Shown piece by piece: positions 1 through 12,080 of a stretch of 64,000 nucleotides of DNA. The DNA is from Carposina sasakii. Its lineage: Eukaryota > Arthropoda > Insecta > Lepidoptera > Carposinidae. The notes below the pieces were generated by a model. That model was not told the origin of the DNA. It saw only the letters and a list, made by a program, of their open reading frames with translations, and made no database searches. The stretch lies in the NCBI GenBank assembly GCA_014607495.2, contig CP053160.1, forward strand, positions 2,728,001 through 2,792,000, in the 5' to 3' direction. Position 1 is the stretch's first letter, and each line of letters starts with the position of its first letter. The position numbers were made by a program, and so were the translations under genes.

Positions 1-263
1 TCAATGATCCCAGTAGAGAATAACAATATATTTTTCATAAAGCTTACGGAACCCGAACTGGAGCCATTCTAATTAACCCCGGATCAACCCGCCGAAGATT
101 AAGCTCTCCCCGTTTATTACTGAAATAATCCTGTATTAGTTATTATACGACCAAAAGATCGGATTAAGTGAAATATTTTTATGCTTTTTATTTATCAACC
201 TCTGACTTGGTCTGCGTGAACTTAGATTTAAAGATTTAAGCCTAACTATGTGTAATTCTTATG
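1..263. other. No recognised feature
   Basis: This AT-rich stretch shows no coding sequence or repeat that I can place. Confidence 0.4.
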
Positions 264-647
264 TACAGGTTGTTTTTTCGTTGCCACCCTTAAAGAAGGG
301 TACGTACTCTATCAAATAAAGTAAGTTTTTACCAAAAAAAATGCTGGGAAAAGATAGAATTTTTTTTTGTTTTTTTTTTTTCATTTCTTGATCAGGCAAA
401 ATTCATAGTGTCCAATGTTTATGCTAGTTTTTTCATAGACAGATATTAATTATTACTCTTGAAAAAATCTTGCTACATGCATCAATGTACATTTATGCAG
501 AAAAATGCAGTCTATTTACTCAACTTTGGACCCAAATATTTTGGAAACCAGACACTTCCCAGGTATGCTTCCATGGAGAAAAATGATCGTGATGTTGAGG
601 AGATTCCGTAGTTTTCGGGAACGTTGACGACCAAAAATCACCCTATA
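264..647. mobile_element. ACAGGGTG-family MITE, copy 1
   Basis: One end reads 'acaggttgttttttcgttgc' and the other '...gacgaccaaaaatcaccct'. The ends form an imperfect terminal inverted repeat (acaggntg(n)ttttt). It is about 380 bp, has no ORF, and is the same family as at 823, 4260, 4711, 7495, 15513, 35568, 56716 and 58112. The DNA transposon superfamily is unresolved. Confidence 0.75.
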
Positions 648-822
648 TAAGCTACAATTTTATTTTTATACAATAAATAGGAATAATTCATAATGAATAA
701 ATAAATGAATTAATTCATTGTTTTCCTTCATTCTTGTTCATAGATTGTGAAAAATACTTAATTTTGTAATGTGTCTAATGTCACAAAATTATTACATGTA
801 TGTCGAAATTGCAAAACTACTA

Positions 823-1202
823 TACAGGATGATTTTTGGTCCTCAACGTTCCCGAAAACTACGGAATCTCCTCATCATCACGATCATTTTTCTCCATGGA
901 AGCATACCTGGGAAGTGTCTGGTTTTCAAAATATTAGGGTCCAAAGTTGAGTAAATAGACTGCGTTTTTCTGCGCATAGACGCGCGTAGCAGGATTTTTT
1001 CACGAAAAATAATTAATATCTGTCTATAAAAAAACTAACATAAACACTAGACACTATAAATTTCGCACGATCAAGGAATTTAATTTTTTTTTTCAACAAA
1101 AAAAAAAATTTCCCAGCATTTTTTTTGGCATAAACTTACTTTATTTCATGTATAGAGTATGTATCCTTCGTTAAAGGTGGCCACAAAAAAACACCCTGTA
1201 TA
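823..1202. mobile_element. ACAGGGTG-family MITE, copy 2, inverted
   Basis: It is the reverse orientation of copy 1, starting 'acaggatgatttttggtc' and ending 'aaaaaacaccctgta'. The two copies face each other across about 175 bp and could pair as a large hairpin. Confidence 0.78.
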
Positions 1203-2293
1203 GTAGAGTTGGGTAGCTGACAATTGGCTATTATCTTAATGCGGACGTATGAAACTAAAATATACTATACCTAACTATTACAAACATAACTATTACATAT
1301 AGGTAAATGTTACAAACAATGTTGGCTATGTATTTGTGTATTTTCCGGTGAAATAGTCGTATTAATTATTTCCCGCCACGATCAGTTTATGCCAGTGTTG
1401 CCACAGTTCATAAATTAAATTTAAACTGACCGGTCAGAGACAGATTTTAATAATTTGCGAGATTTTGTAATATACTTACAAAAAGAAAGACTTTTTAAGA
1501 CAATATTAAGCATCCGTTAAACACGACATTTAACAACAAAATTTATCGAATATATATCAAATTACGCGTTGATTAGCCTATTAAATACTTTTTTTTTATA
1601 ACTAAGAGTAAGTTCACAAAGATATTTTGTTCAGCGCCAAAATAGTGTATTTGCATGTAAAAACTAACCGTGTTGTACAAAATCCTTTAAACTATTATAG
1701 CTAAACTAGCCTAACTTTGACGGATAAACCGTACATTTTCCTGCCAAATATAATTTTAAACTGGGATTAATTTAAAAATGGTTTAGCAAAAACACCCTGT
1801 CCACAAAGGTCCAATTTAAATGCTTCTAAAAGCAAATATATCTTACTATGTTTGCGGTAAAGCAAATTGTCTTTGTCAGCTGTCCGAAACACATACCTAC
1901 AGAGTCCAATGCAGTTCTCATTTAACTCTACCTCAATTTACTGAATCTACTGAAGACCTTAGTTTGTTAATTTAGTTTTGTAATGCAATTAAATTAGGTA
2001 TATAAAATATGCCCGCGACTTCGTTAGAATAGGTATAGTTTAGTTAGATAATAATTAAAGTTATGCACAAATTAAGTAGGTATGAGAAAAGGTCGTTGCA
2101 TAATAACTTGATTATTATTATCCTCGCGCATCAGTTGTTATGTGACTATAAAACTATTATGTTACTGATTGACAGACTGACAGACAAAGCACATTAAAAA
2201 CTGGTAGGCGTAGAAATCTATGATACCTACATTCGTTTTTTGTGGATTGTAGGGTGGCATAAAAAGGATGTCTCAAAATTCCCACGGGAAAGT
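1203..2293. other. No recognised feature
   Basis: AT-rich sequence with no coding signal or repeat copy that I recognise. Confidence 0.4.
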
Positions 2294-2454
2294 CTAAGGC
2301 CGCACTACGGCAAAACCGCCGCGGTTTTTAACCTCCTGATTTTGTTTGTAAGGGAAACTAATAGAAGCGGCCGCACTGACGATTTTGCTCAGCCGTACGA
2401 AAAAAAAGTCAGGCGGTTAAAAACCGTGGCGGTTTTACCGTAGTGCGGCCTTAG
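2294..2454. mobile_element. 161-bp hairpin MITE
   Basis: The terminal inverted repeats begin 'ctaaggccgcactacggc' and run about 38 bp, with few mismatches, through 'aaaaccgccgcggttttta'. The two arms cover half the element. There is no ORF of its own. Confidence 0.75.
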
Positions 2455-2644
2455 CCTAACGCCGATGAAATAGTGGGCTATCGCTAGACTACAATATAGA
2501 AACATTATAGCCGCATGAAAAAACAGGACATGAAAAATAGGTAACCTAAATATTCTCTAAAATAACTTTGTATTAAAGATTGATCAAAGACCAATAGTTA
2601 GAATCGCGATCCTAATAAACCGATACCATTTTCTGACTAAACAC

Positions 2645-2825
2645 ATACATGCATACATATAATCACGCCTTTATCCCTTACGGGGTAGGCAGAGCACCAA
2701 GGGCCGATATACCCACATGGTGTTTTGTAGGCGATGGGCTGACCACCTGTCACTACTAATCGAACATGTACATCTTAACTATACTCTCAAAATTAGTCAG
2801 AAGTGGCACCATGTCACTAATTATA
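2645..2825. repeat. Repeat with 'aatcacgcctttatcccttac' head, copy 1
   Basis: It shares its head (to 2722) with the copy at 29295. The next 84 bp (2723-2806) are in the opposite orientation to that copy and are bounded by catggtg/caccatg. A more diverged relative lies at 23590-23700. Confidence 0.65.
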
Positions 2826-2829
2826 CATT

Positions 2830-3380
2830 ATAAAATTTTATTAATATTATAAAATTTTGTGTAAAGTTAGTGTAGGGATTAAATTTAATTGTATAACGTA
2901 GACACGTAAATAATGTTTGTTATTTATGATGCAAAACTTGTGAGATTTACGCTTGTCTAGACCGCAGTTCATATTCAAATGAATTTTGGTTATATTTGAA
3001 TAAATTGAAATAAATTATGATCTGTGCTGCTACCACATAATTTTAGCAATAATTTTATCTGAGATATAAATGTAAGTTTATCCATCATTGAGGATTTTTC
3101 TTTACTAGAGACTGTCCGCGACTTTGTCCCCGTGAAGTGCAACTATACCAGTAGGTAAATAAACATAGCTGACAGGTGAAATAGTGGAAGGTATTGAACA
3201 CTTCTTACCAATTTTTTTTGGAATGGGCATGAATATAATATTGCATTTCGCTTAACATACCCCTTCTTACACCCTTTATTATTATGTAGATTTGCATACA
3301 AATATAATATAATACAGAGGCTTCAAATAACAAGTATATTTATCATGATAGTATGAACAATCCCGAATTATTTAGGACTA
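2830..3380. other. Mostly unassigned, with a small Lep-type scrap
   Basis: It contains 'gtccgcgactttgtccccgtg' near 3113-3135, which resembles the terminal motif of the common Lep-type repeat. Nothing else is recognised. Confidence 0.4.
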
Positions 3381-3384
3381 GTTA

Positions 3385-3708
3385 CCGCCCGCAACTCCGT
3401 CCGCGTGGACTACAGAAAAAACAAAATAGCAAAATTATCCAGGATAAAAATATTTTCCCAGGAAAAAAAGTAGCCTATATGTTAAGTGGGACCTGACACA
3501 ATATATTACTGAAAAGTGCATCGAAATCGGTTCAGCCGTTTCTGAGATTAGCGTGTACAAACGCACAGACAAACTGACAAACAGACAAAAATCCCACAAA
3601 TCATCGTTTTAGGTACTATTGCATTGATAAAGGTCTCCTATAATATTTTTTCTCATATATCTTCCATGTACAGACAGCGATCCGTTACATTTTTATTATA
3701 TGTATAGA
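3385..3708 (-). repeat. Lep-type interspersed repeat
   Basis: It runs from 'ccgcccgcaactccgtccgc' through 'atcggttcagccgtttctga' to 'acagcgatccgttacattt'. This is the reverse complement of the element at 30520-30870 and relates to 38635-38865. The motif resembles the Lep1 Helitron-like family as I recall it; the family name is uncertain. Confidence 0.6.
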
Positions 3709-3719
3709 TTAGTTCACGT

Positions 3720-4256
3720 TATCTGGAATAATAAAGATAATAAAAAGGTAGGCAGTGACGAAGTATTCCTTGATCTCCTTTTTATTCCACATTGAAAAAT
3801 ATACCAAAATATATTCTACAGGTCATGAAAATTAACAAAGTGATAAAATGAAAGTTACGGACGATACATAAGTCTATTTTTATATTAACTAAGTTATTTT
3901 CAAACAAAGTGAAGTTGTTCAAAACATAATTACCATACGAACTATGGAACAACACAGCCACATAGATTTTCACTAGTTCAGTACTATTGAAAAGTAGGTA
4001 GGTACTTTCGGGACCCCATTCGAGAAACAAATTTTGGGCAAAGACATCTATCCACTCATTGTAAGTACATAACCTCCGAATATATGTAAGTTTATTTTAC
4101 CAGCATTGTTGAATTGTCAACGCCTACATTTCCCTTTCATATAAGTATGTTAGCTTAGAATTGTTAGCCATACCACAAAATATTGAAAATAAAATGAAAA
4201 TTATAATTCATTTGCTTGGAACTTGTTACAATACAATAAATTATTAGATCAGTGAC
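3720..4256. other. No recognised feature
   Basis: AT-rich. The 82-residue minus-strand reading frame at 3782-4030 has no resemblance to a known protein. Confidence 0.4.
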
Positions 4257-4614
4257 ATATACAGGATTTTTTTCGTTGCCACCCTTAACGAAGGGTACGC
4301 ACTCTATACATCAAATAAAGTAAGTTTAGGTATGCCAAAAAAAATTCTGGGAAACGATGTAAGTTTTCTATTTTTTATTACTTGATCGAGCGAAATTTAT
4401 AGTGTTTAGTGTTTATAGACAGATATTAATTATTTCTCGTGAAAAAATCTTGCTACGCGCGTCTATGTGCATTTATGCAGAAAAACGGAGTCTATTTACT
4501 CAATTTTGGACCATGATATCTTGGGAACAGGACACTTCCATGGAGAAAAATTATCGTGATGATGAGGAGATTCCGTAGTTTTCGGAAACGTTGACGACCA
4601 AAAATCATCCTATA
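4257..4614. mobile_element. ACAGGGTG-family MITE, copy 3
   Basis: It starts 'acaggatttttttcgttgcc' and ends 'gacgaccaaaaatcatcct'. It is in direct orientation with copy 4, about 95 bp away, making a tandem pair. Confidence 0.75.
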
Positions 4615-4710
4615 TATGTCTACCTGCAATCGCATTCAAAAAGGCACACGATGCAAAAACAAAATCCTGCCATGTTATGGCTATGTCCATTTTGCTTGAA
4701 AAATATTAAT

Positions 4711-5100
4711 ACAGGGTATTTTTTTGTGGCCACCTTTAACGAAGGGTGCGTACTCTATACATAAAATAAAGTAAGTTTATGCCAAAAAAAAATGCTGGGA
4801 AAAAAATTTTTTTCATTGAAAAAAATTTTTTTTATTACTTGATCTGGCGAAATTTATAGTGTCTAGTGTTTATGCTAGTTTATTTATAGACAGATATTAT
4901 TTATTTCTTATGAAAAAATCTTGCTACGTGCGTCTATGTGCATTTATGCAGAAAAACGCAGTCTATTTACTCAACTTTGGACCCTAATATTTGTGAAACC
5001 ACACACTTCCCAGGTATGCTTCCATGGAGAAAAATGATCGTGATGATGAGGAGATTCCGTAGTTTTCGGGAACGTTGACGACCAAAAATCACCCTGTATA
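4711..5100. mobile_element. ACAGGGTG-family MITE, copy 4
   Basis: It starts 'acagggtatttttttgtggc' and ends 'gaccaaaaatcaccctgta'. The ends are nearly complete and make this one of the best copies for building a consensus. Confidence 0.8.
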
Positions 5101-5742
5101 CATATAAAACATTTAAGTCGATCGTCCTTTTATAACTTAGACCAACATATGAATGTTACGAGCACGTTTATCCGATGTTTCTAAATAATACTTAAGTTAT
5201 TTTGCTACCGTCAATTATTATTCAGTTACAAATACTACATACAGAATCTTATTGTTATTAATATTTGGATAATATTTTATTCTACCAAATACTAGATCAT
5301 GGATCTCTTTTTCATAGATGCTTGTCAAAGTTCACTATGTGGGTGAAAAGTGCCTACCTATAGGTATGCAGATATAGTTCATTCAACAACAGTCTATTGT
5401 TACAATTTCGGAACATAGATTGAAAGCACGTACGGCCTCGTATGAGTACAATAACTTTACAACTCTGTGAAAGTTTGTACGAGGTTTATTATAGCTATAT
5501 AGTAAAAGTCTGATTAAGTGTGGACCTGTTATTGGCTTTATGTTTCTACACTTTTTACTATAATTATAAATAGCTGTTGGTCTTCCCAAAATTGTAAAAT
5601 AAAATAAAATAAAAAAAATAAATAATAGGAAAACCAAAACAGTTGTAATGACAAAAATGGTCCTATTTACGTATATTCTATCTATGGGAATACTAATTTA
5701 CGAGTAAAACATTTTCACTAATGCAGTTTCTAAAACTTCGTA
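5101..5742. other. No recognised feature
   Basis: AT-rich sequence. The minus-strand frame at 5383-5637 is low-complexity at its start and not supported as a gene. Confidence 0.4.
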
Positions 5743-6496
5743 TTTTGACGTGAAACGTCTTTAAAATCGCGCCGACACATACGGGTACCAGGTTTAAAAA
5801 CTGGACCGTAACGAAAAGGTCTATATCATCGTACCTTAATAATTAAAAAACTATTGGTCTTAGAAACAAAAATGTGGTGTAAATATTTCACTTATATAGT
5901 CAGCTCGCTGTTATGACATTGAGTTCGTGTCGGGGTCAAGCGGGGGGGCGGGGGAGGGATACTGCGATAACTGTGCGAAACCGGCGCTCGCGCTTGTTTC
6001 TATTCAGTGTAACTCGTGACTCCGACTTTATAGCGTGGTGATTCTTTCGTGTGTTTGTCAAGTTTATTTGAACCGATTGATTTATACAAAAATAAGTGTA
6101 ATTTGGACAGTATTTATATCTATACTAATATTATAAAGCTGAAAAGTTTGTTTGTTTGTTTGTTTGAACGCGCTAATCTCAGGAACTACTGGTCTGATTT
6201 GAAAAATTCTTTCAGTGTTAGATAGCCCATTTACCAAGGAAGGCTACAGTCTATACAACAACCTGCCCGGCTTCGCACGGGTACAACGCCCCCTCACGCG
6301 GACGAAGTCGTGGGCGGCTGCTATTTAAAATAACCAGAAAGTGACAATAAATATATAAACATTTGCTATGTATTTTATGTTTCTATTACGTACCTGTTCT
6401 TTTTTTATTAAAATACTTAAAACAGCGTCCATCTTGTTTTCATTTCAATCTTTTACTTTAAAAGCGATTCGCTAACATAGACGTTTCACGTTAAAA
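5743..6496. mobile_element. Candidate DNA element with 18-bp inverted termini
   Basis: Left end 'ttttgacgtgaaacgtct' (5743-5760) is matched at the right end by its reverse complement with one mismatch (6479-6496). Inside are a G-rich block at 5932-5958 and a nested Lep-type repeat at 6115-6322. No transposase is visible. Confidence 0.5.
6115..6322 (+). repeat. Lep-type repeat, (TTTG)n variant
   Basis: It begins 'tatactaatattataaagct', has four 'tttg' units, then 'aacgcgctaatctcaggaac' and ends 'gcggacgaagtcgtgggcgg'. It is closely related to 15238-15450. Confidence 0.7.
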
Positions 6497-6499
6497 CCA

Positions 6500-7494
6500 A
6501 CGGCCGTGTGCCCCGACACAGCCCCACCCGCTTTTTAGTTTGGATGTCACGCCGAAATGAAGGTAGGTAAAAAAAGTTTTCCTTTTTTATTTATATATTC
6601 GACCTAAAGGTAAGTTCCCGTAATTGAACCCTTTATCAATAGATAATTCATAAGTATTACTGTATACTTGATATTATTATACATAGGTAGGTATACATAC
6701 ATATATAGGTAGGTACTTCTAAAACTAGCGGCGTCCCTCTACTTGATATTCTGATTTATGTATGAACTACATGACTGCCATTTTATATCAAAATCCTGTG
6801 GTCGTTTTTTTTGCGTAAAAGACTAACAAACAACAAAAAAATATATATTACTGAGTAACTGACAGAGAACGCACAATCTAAACTAATGGGCATAGAATGC
6901 AGATTTTCGACCTATGTTCCTTGGAAAGTTTAGTGGCAAACAAAGAAAATCCCGAAATTCCAATAACATGTCTCTACTCTAATAAAATAAATGATGAGAA
7001 CTCGATAATCAGAAACTAAATAAATCGGAAACCAGGCCAGCGTTAGAACAACATGTTGCATAACATCATCCCTGATCCATAGAGTTAACTAACGATAGAG
7101 GGACCGGACGTTTGCTTCGTTAATTAATAGGTGTTATATAGAAATATGGAATGATTGAGTGTGCATGTAATGACTGCGTAAATCTCTACTTAATATGGAA
7201 CAAAGTTATTTTTTCGCTGTATGTATAGGTAGGTATTAGATTCCTATATCCTACTACAGTGGGTAACTACAAAAATAGATTTAGTTTTAAATCGTACCTA
7301 AGGCTAAATTTTTACATTAATACGAGTACGTACAAACAATTTTAAACATTATAGGTGTTATTACAAAAGAGCGCCTAAAGATAGACTCTATTTAAATATG
7401 ACATTTGACAGCAAAATGTATGGAATATCTGCCAAATTTAGGGCCTGTTTAGATAAAAAAATGTTTAAAATCTTTTTTAATAACGCCGTGCTTA
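6500..7494. other. No recognised feature
   Basis: AT-rich with several 'taggtaggta' runs near 6685-6715 and 7222. No gene or complete repeat is recognised. Confidence 0.4.
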
Positions 7495-7745
7495 TACAGG
7501 ATGTTTTTTCGTTGGGTGGGTCTTAACGAAGGGTACGTACTATACATCAAATAAAGTAAGTTTATGCTAAAAAAAATGATCGTGCTAAATTTATAGTGTC
7601 CAGTTTTTATTAGACATTCCATAGACATATAATTATTATTTCTCGTGAAAAAATCTTGCTACGCGCGTCTATGTGCATTTATGCAGAAAAACACAGTCTA
7701 TTTACTCAACTTTAGACCCTAATATCTTGGAAATCATAATTTTCA
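7495..7745. mobile_element. ACAGGGTG-family MITE, truncated
   Basis: It starts 'acaggatgttttttcgttgg', follows the family for about 250 bp and stops after 'taatatcttggaaatca'. The far end with 'gacgaccaaaaatcaccctg' is missing. Confidence 0.65.
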
Positions 7746-8039
7746 GCAGCATCAGTATATTTCAGAAAAACGTTATCAAACAGTTTACTATACACGAAAA
7801 TGCAACTTTACTCTGGCCACAACCTACTCTATACAGTATACCAACTCCACGACACTTGTTTGTGCGCTGGGGCGCGAGAACACTGGACTTCCAGACTGAT
7901 TGTTTCATTGCTATTACTGTGCTATCGACCGGAAGAACGCGGTGAGAAGGGGAAGAAAATTGCATTAAAATAGATATAAATACGACTAGTTGATTTCTTT
8001 CCGCTACAACTATTATTAACTTCATTTAAGTTCTTTAAA

Positions 8040-8725
8040 ACTTGGCCCAGTGTCACTCTCCCGACAAGACGATCCAGACGCCAGAGCGATTTAGCTTCAA
8101 AGATACATATCTAAAAATTTACATACATACATAAATACACTCGAAAAATACAATTCTCCTTCTGGCGCAATCGTATTTAGCCATAATATTTACTATGAAC
8201 ATTTGTAGATTTGGAGATAGTTATAACATTGTAGAATATTTTCAGCTAATGGATATTTTCCAGTTTCAAATATTTCGATGTGGCATTTCGACCTATGCTT
8301 ACCAAATAAATAGCATTATTGTGCATAATTAATAACATTTACTTGACCTATGGAAAGGATAATGGGAAAAGGGCCGAAAGATCATAAAATCTCCAACTTT
8401 CTCTTTTACTCCATCATCTTTGAGGAGAAACAAAAGTAATCAAGGAAGTTCCAAATAATGGATCTACAAAACTTTATCTTACTAATAGTTTTTATTCAAA
8501 CTCCTATCCTTCTCAAGCATTAATAACCTCATTTATTTGAACAAAAACCCCGACTGCATAAAAATTTTCAGCCAGTGTCACTCTCACGACTGACTAAACT
8601 AAAAAAACCTCTCAAATGCGACTAGGCGTTTAGACCCTTTCCAAATTAATATACATGCATACACTCGCAAACCCTAAACCTCCTTTAGGCGCAGTCAGGT
8701 AAAAAATACTCGAAAATAAAATACA
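8040..8725. repeat. Diverged direct repeat pair
   Basis: Two stretches, about 8042-8175 and 8570-8715, share 'ccagtgtcactctc', a run of 'acatacata' units, 'cactcg' and 'ctcct..ggcgcaatcg/gcagtc' in the same order. They look like two old copies of one unclassified repeat. Confidence 0.4.
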
Positions 8726-9016
8726 TACTCGTATATTAACAAATATCTATCTTGAGCGACAACTTATACCAGCGATAGGGTAAATTTTCGGTTCATGTAC
8801 CTACCTAAAACTTAATGAAGACAAAACTACCCTATTTCAAGCTAATTTGACTATGCCAATGAAAAAGAACTAACCGATACATAATAAATAACATGTACAT
8901 ACCAACATTACAAACGGCACTAACATTTATCTGATGTTTATTTAAGTACTAAATTATATTACCTTAATCCACTTAAAATTTAACTAGCATAACATCAAAA
9001 CTCACAACCACGCAAG

Positions 9017-9176
9017 CACATAAAAACCGTTTTACATAGGTATACATAATTTACAACCTAAAATAATTCTTATTTTACGTAACCTAACATAAAGATGGCG
9101 TCATTATCATAAAAAGAAGATAAAGGTTCTCCGGATGAGAGAGATATCATTATAAATGCAGGGACATGTTAGTCAA

Positions 9177-9220
<44 letters not shown>

Positions 9221-9383
9221 GATCGACGAGAATGCTCGAGTTCCTTAGTCCACTCTTACGATGTGCACGGAAGGAGATGCAGCTTATGTATTCTAGTAGA
9301 GCTTCCGCATCAGCACAAGAGATAAGAGATGTCCTATCTTTGAATTATATTTCTTATGTCGTTTGTACGAACGCTGGTTATAA
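9017..9383. repeat. Arm 1 of a permuted inverted duplication
   Basis: It holds block A (9017-9178), an (AT)n tract (9178-9215) and block B (9219-9383). Blocks A and B recur in reverse complement at 9842-10003 and 10004-10167, but there they are joined in the order B then A with no AT tract between. Confidence 0.75.
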
Positions 9384-9841
9384 AACACATTTATTATCAA
9401 TATATACGCCATTACATCAGTAATGTATCGCTTTAGGTCACGTTCATGACGCATCGGTATCACGTTCCCCAGTATATGGGTATTTGTAACGAGCGACATA
9501 CGAGTATTCAATTATAACGATCTAAGTATAAAGGTATCACTGGAAAATATTTAAAGATACGTATCAATGACGCTCGCATTCAGAGCACTTAAAAAGCGAT
9601 TATGTATTGTATAGTAGGTGATATAACGAAAATTTGATGCCTACCGAAACTTGTGAGATGGTAATAATATGGTAATAGTCAGGCTGGCCCATAAAATGTT
9701 GTAAATGATTGAATATGAAAATTTACTGAAAATTATACCCAACTTCTCTTACATGTGGCACGGAAAGAGATGCAGCTGATGTACCCATATTCTAGTAGGA
9801 ATAGGTATAAAATGTTTTATTATGTTTTTTGCAAGCCTTCC

Positions 9842-10165
9842 ACTTGACTAACATGTCCCTGCATTTATAATGATATCTCTCTCATCCGGAGAACCTTTAT
9901 CTTCTTTTTATGATAATGACGCCATCTTTATGTTAGGTTACGTAAAATAAGAATTATTTTAGGTTGTAAATTATGTATACCTATGTAAAACGGTTTTTAT
10001 GTGTATAACCAGCGTTCGTACAAACGACATAAGAAATATAATTCAAAGATAGGACATCTCTTATCTCTTGTGCTGATGCGGAAGCTCTACTAGAATACAT
10101 AAGCTGCATCTCCTTCCGTGCACATCGTAAGAGTGGACTAAGGAACTCGAGCATTCTCGTCGATC

Positions 10166-10167
<2 letters not shown>
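9842..10167. repeat. Arm 2 of a permuted inverted duplication
   Basis: Reverse complement of block A (9842-10003) is joined directly to reverse complement of block B (10004-10167). The match to arm 1 looks nearly perfect by eye. It is followed at once by a long (AT)n tract. Shorter relatives of block B lie at 44178-44225 and 53999-54050. Confidence 0.75.
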
Positions 10168-10236
<69 letters not shown>

Positions 10237-10238
10237 TA
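10168..10238. repeat. (AT)n microsatellite
   Basis: About 70 bp of uninterrupted or nearly uninterrupted AT dinucleotides. It joins the inverted duplication to the tail of the SINE that follows. Confidence 0.9.
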
Positions 10239-10458
10239 TATTCACACACTTTACAGCACATTAACTTAGTCCCACATTAAGATCCATAAGGTACTAAGCA
10301 ACGGTATATAAATACAAGATAAGTATAGAAACATCCATGACTCGGAAACAAACATCAATATTCATCATAATATCAATGTTTGCACCTACCGGGATTCGAA
10401 CCCAGGACCTATGGTGCTGCAGGCAGGGCCACTACCTACTAGACCAATTTACATCGGT
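10239..10458 (-). mobile_element. tRNA-derived SINE
   Basis: On the minus strand it has a tRNA-like head with A-box-like 'tggtctagtaggtagtgg' and B-box 'gggttcgaatcc', then a body ending 'gtgtgaata' and an AT tail. It is the same family as 13380-13627. It is not a tRNA gene because no anticodon stem forms. Confidence 0.8.
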
Positions 10459-10469
10459 CCCCGCTATGC

Positions 10470-10550
10470 GAAACATGGCTGTGGGCTCTCCTTTATGATC
10501 CTGCTTTCTGGCTACCCCATATTGAGGACAGAGCTGTGTCTATATGTATT
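10470..10550 (-). repeat. Repeat with 'tagcgggg' motif
   Basis: It holds 'ccccgctatgcgaaacatgg' and 'tttctggctaccccat'. The same sequence, reversed, is at 14735-14885 and 21395-21500. The family is not identified. Confidence 0.5.
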
Positions 10551-10854
10551 ATGTTATATAGGACAAAAATAAAAATATTGATCCCTAGTTAGCTACATTA
10601 ATTTCTTTCGCTTGAGTTACCTCTCCAGTAACACCCTGTACAGGTGCGAACACCTAATTCAAACCTCGTTTCCGGTTCACTTCCACCCCCACAGCCTTTG
10701 AACTCGCTTTGGGGTTTAATTTCTCAAAATTAACATCTTGATCTTAATTGCTTCGTTGTTGGTAACTTCGGTGGTTCTGCAATTTTCGGATGTGCCTACT
10801 TATTTAAATTTTCGAGAGTTAGCGGTACATTGAGATTAATAATAATTATAATCC

Positions 10855-10906
10855 CACTCGATTCCCACTCGGGTGAGGAATTTTTTCCATTTCTTTATTA
10901 ATAATT
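10855..10906 (+). repeat. tRNA-SINE fragment
   Basis: 'tcccactcgggtgaggaat' followed by 'tttccatttctttattaata' matches the 3' half of the tRNA-derived SINEs at 16865, 61055 and 61400. Confidence 0.6.
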
Positions 10907-11450
10907 TTATAATAATTATAATGCCAAAAACCCAAAACTATACTACATATTCAATAATAGGGTCGTTTACAGCTTTTTATTTGTATTTATAGCATAAAAA
11001 CGTTCCGGGATATAACGATTTCAAAATCAAAATTTTAGACTTGCCAAGAAACGCTCCATACAAACGGCTTCCACGACGTGACGTCACCCTTTAAGCAACT
11101 AGTATGCGCGTGTTCTACAGCTATATTAAATATTGCGTTTATAAATATGGTCACAAAACAAAGTTGCTGTAAATGATGCAGGTGGTCCATGTGATATTGT
11201 AATTTTAAATTTATTTCATATTTGAAAAATGGACTTGCCCACTTAACTTTGACTACTTATTAAGTACCTCATTTGGACACATAATCAAATTGTAATTTTA
11301 CAGATAGGTATGATTTTGATTATTTATTCTGATAAGAATAAGATGTTATTAAGATTCAACCGTAGGAAACTACACTACCCCATTCTATGTTACAGGTATA
11401 AACATAAATATTATTTTAGATTGTGAGTGTTTTTCCAAATTAACATAGTA
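10907..11450. other. No recognised feature
   Basis: No gene is seen. The segment near 11285-11345 recurs at about 63212-63272 ('aattttacagataggtatga'). Confidence 0.4.
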
Positions 11451-11461
11451 TATTCACTTCA

Positions 11462-11723
11462 AATTTGGCCGCGTGGTGCCGGCAGAGTAGAATTCGTACC
11501 ACCCCATGTCTACCCGTGGGTATCGTACGAGGCGATTAAGGGTTCCCGGGAGGTGGGCAGCAGCGCCTCCCGTGTTGACAACTTAGTCCAAAATACAAAC
11601 TGCGGTCACCAAACCGTCTGCCCAGCGTGGTGACTATGGGCAAATACCCCTCATGGCAGTCTTGTGGCGTGCCCTGGGGGAGGCCTACGTCCAGCAGTGG
11701 ACTGCAATAGGCTGATGATGATG
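11462..11723 (+). mobile_element. 5'-truncated LINE tail with TSD
   Basis: It runs from 'ggccgcgtggtgccggcag' to 'ggcctacgtccagcagtgg' and ends in 'tgatgatgatg'. A 10-bp target-site duplication 'attcacttca' flanks it (11452-11461 and 11724-11733). It is the same family as 14983, 43337, 51265 and 57770. The tail type suggests an RTE-like LINE. Confidence 0.8.
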
Positions 11724-11984
11724 ATTCACTTCACAACTAGATTTTATACAAATCCACGAATTATTAAAAATCAATTTATATAGGTCTGACTACCTAATTT
11801 TTAAAAAAACCTGTCTATTATGTATGGTGTAACAACTACGAATATAAGGTCGTTTCAAGATTTATTCTTTTTAATTAGTTATCTTCATGAAACTTTATAA
11901 AATTCAATTTGAATACTACTTAAATGTCACCTTATAACGTGACCTCTTTCAGCTAAGAGGTCATTGTTATTATGTAATACAATA

Positions 11985-12080
11985 CACATATTACCTTAGT
12001 ACCCACGACACAAGACCTTAGGGATCTTAGTGTGGGACTAGGTTAACGTGTTGTGTAGTGTGTGAATATTTAAAAAAAAA
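11985..12080 (+). repeat. SINE 3' fragment
   Basis: 'gacacaagaccttagggatc' and 'gtgggactaggttaacgtgt' match the body of the SINE at 13380-13627. Confidence 0.65.
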
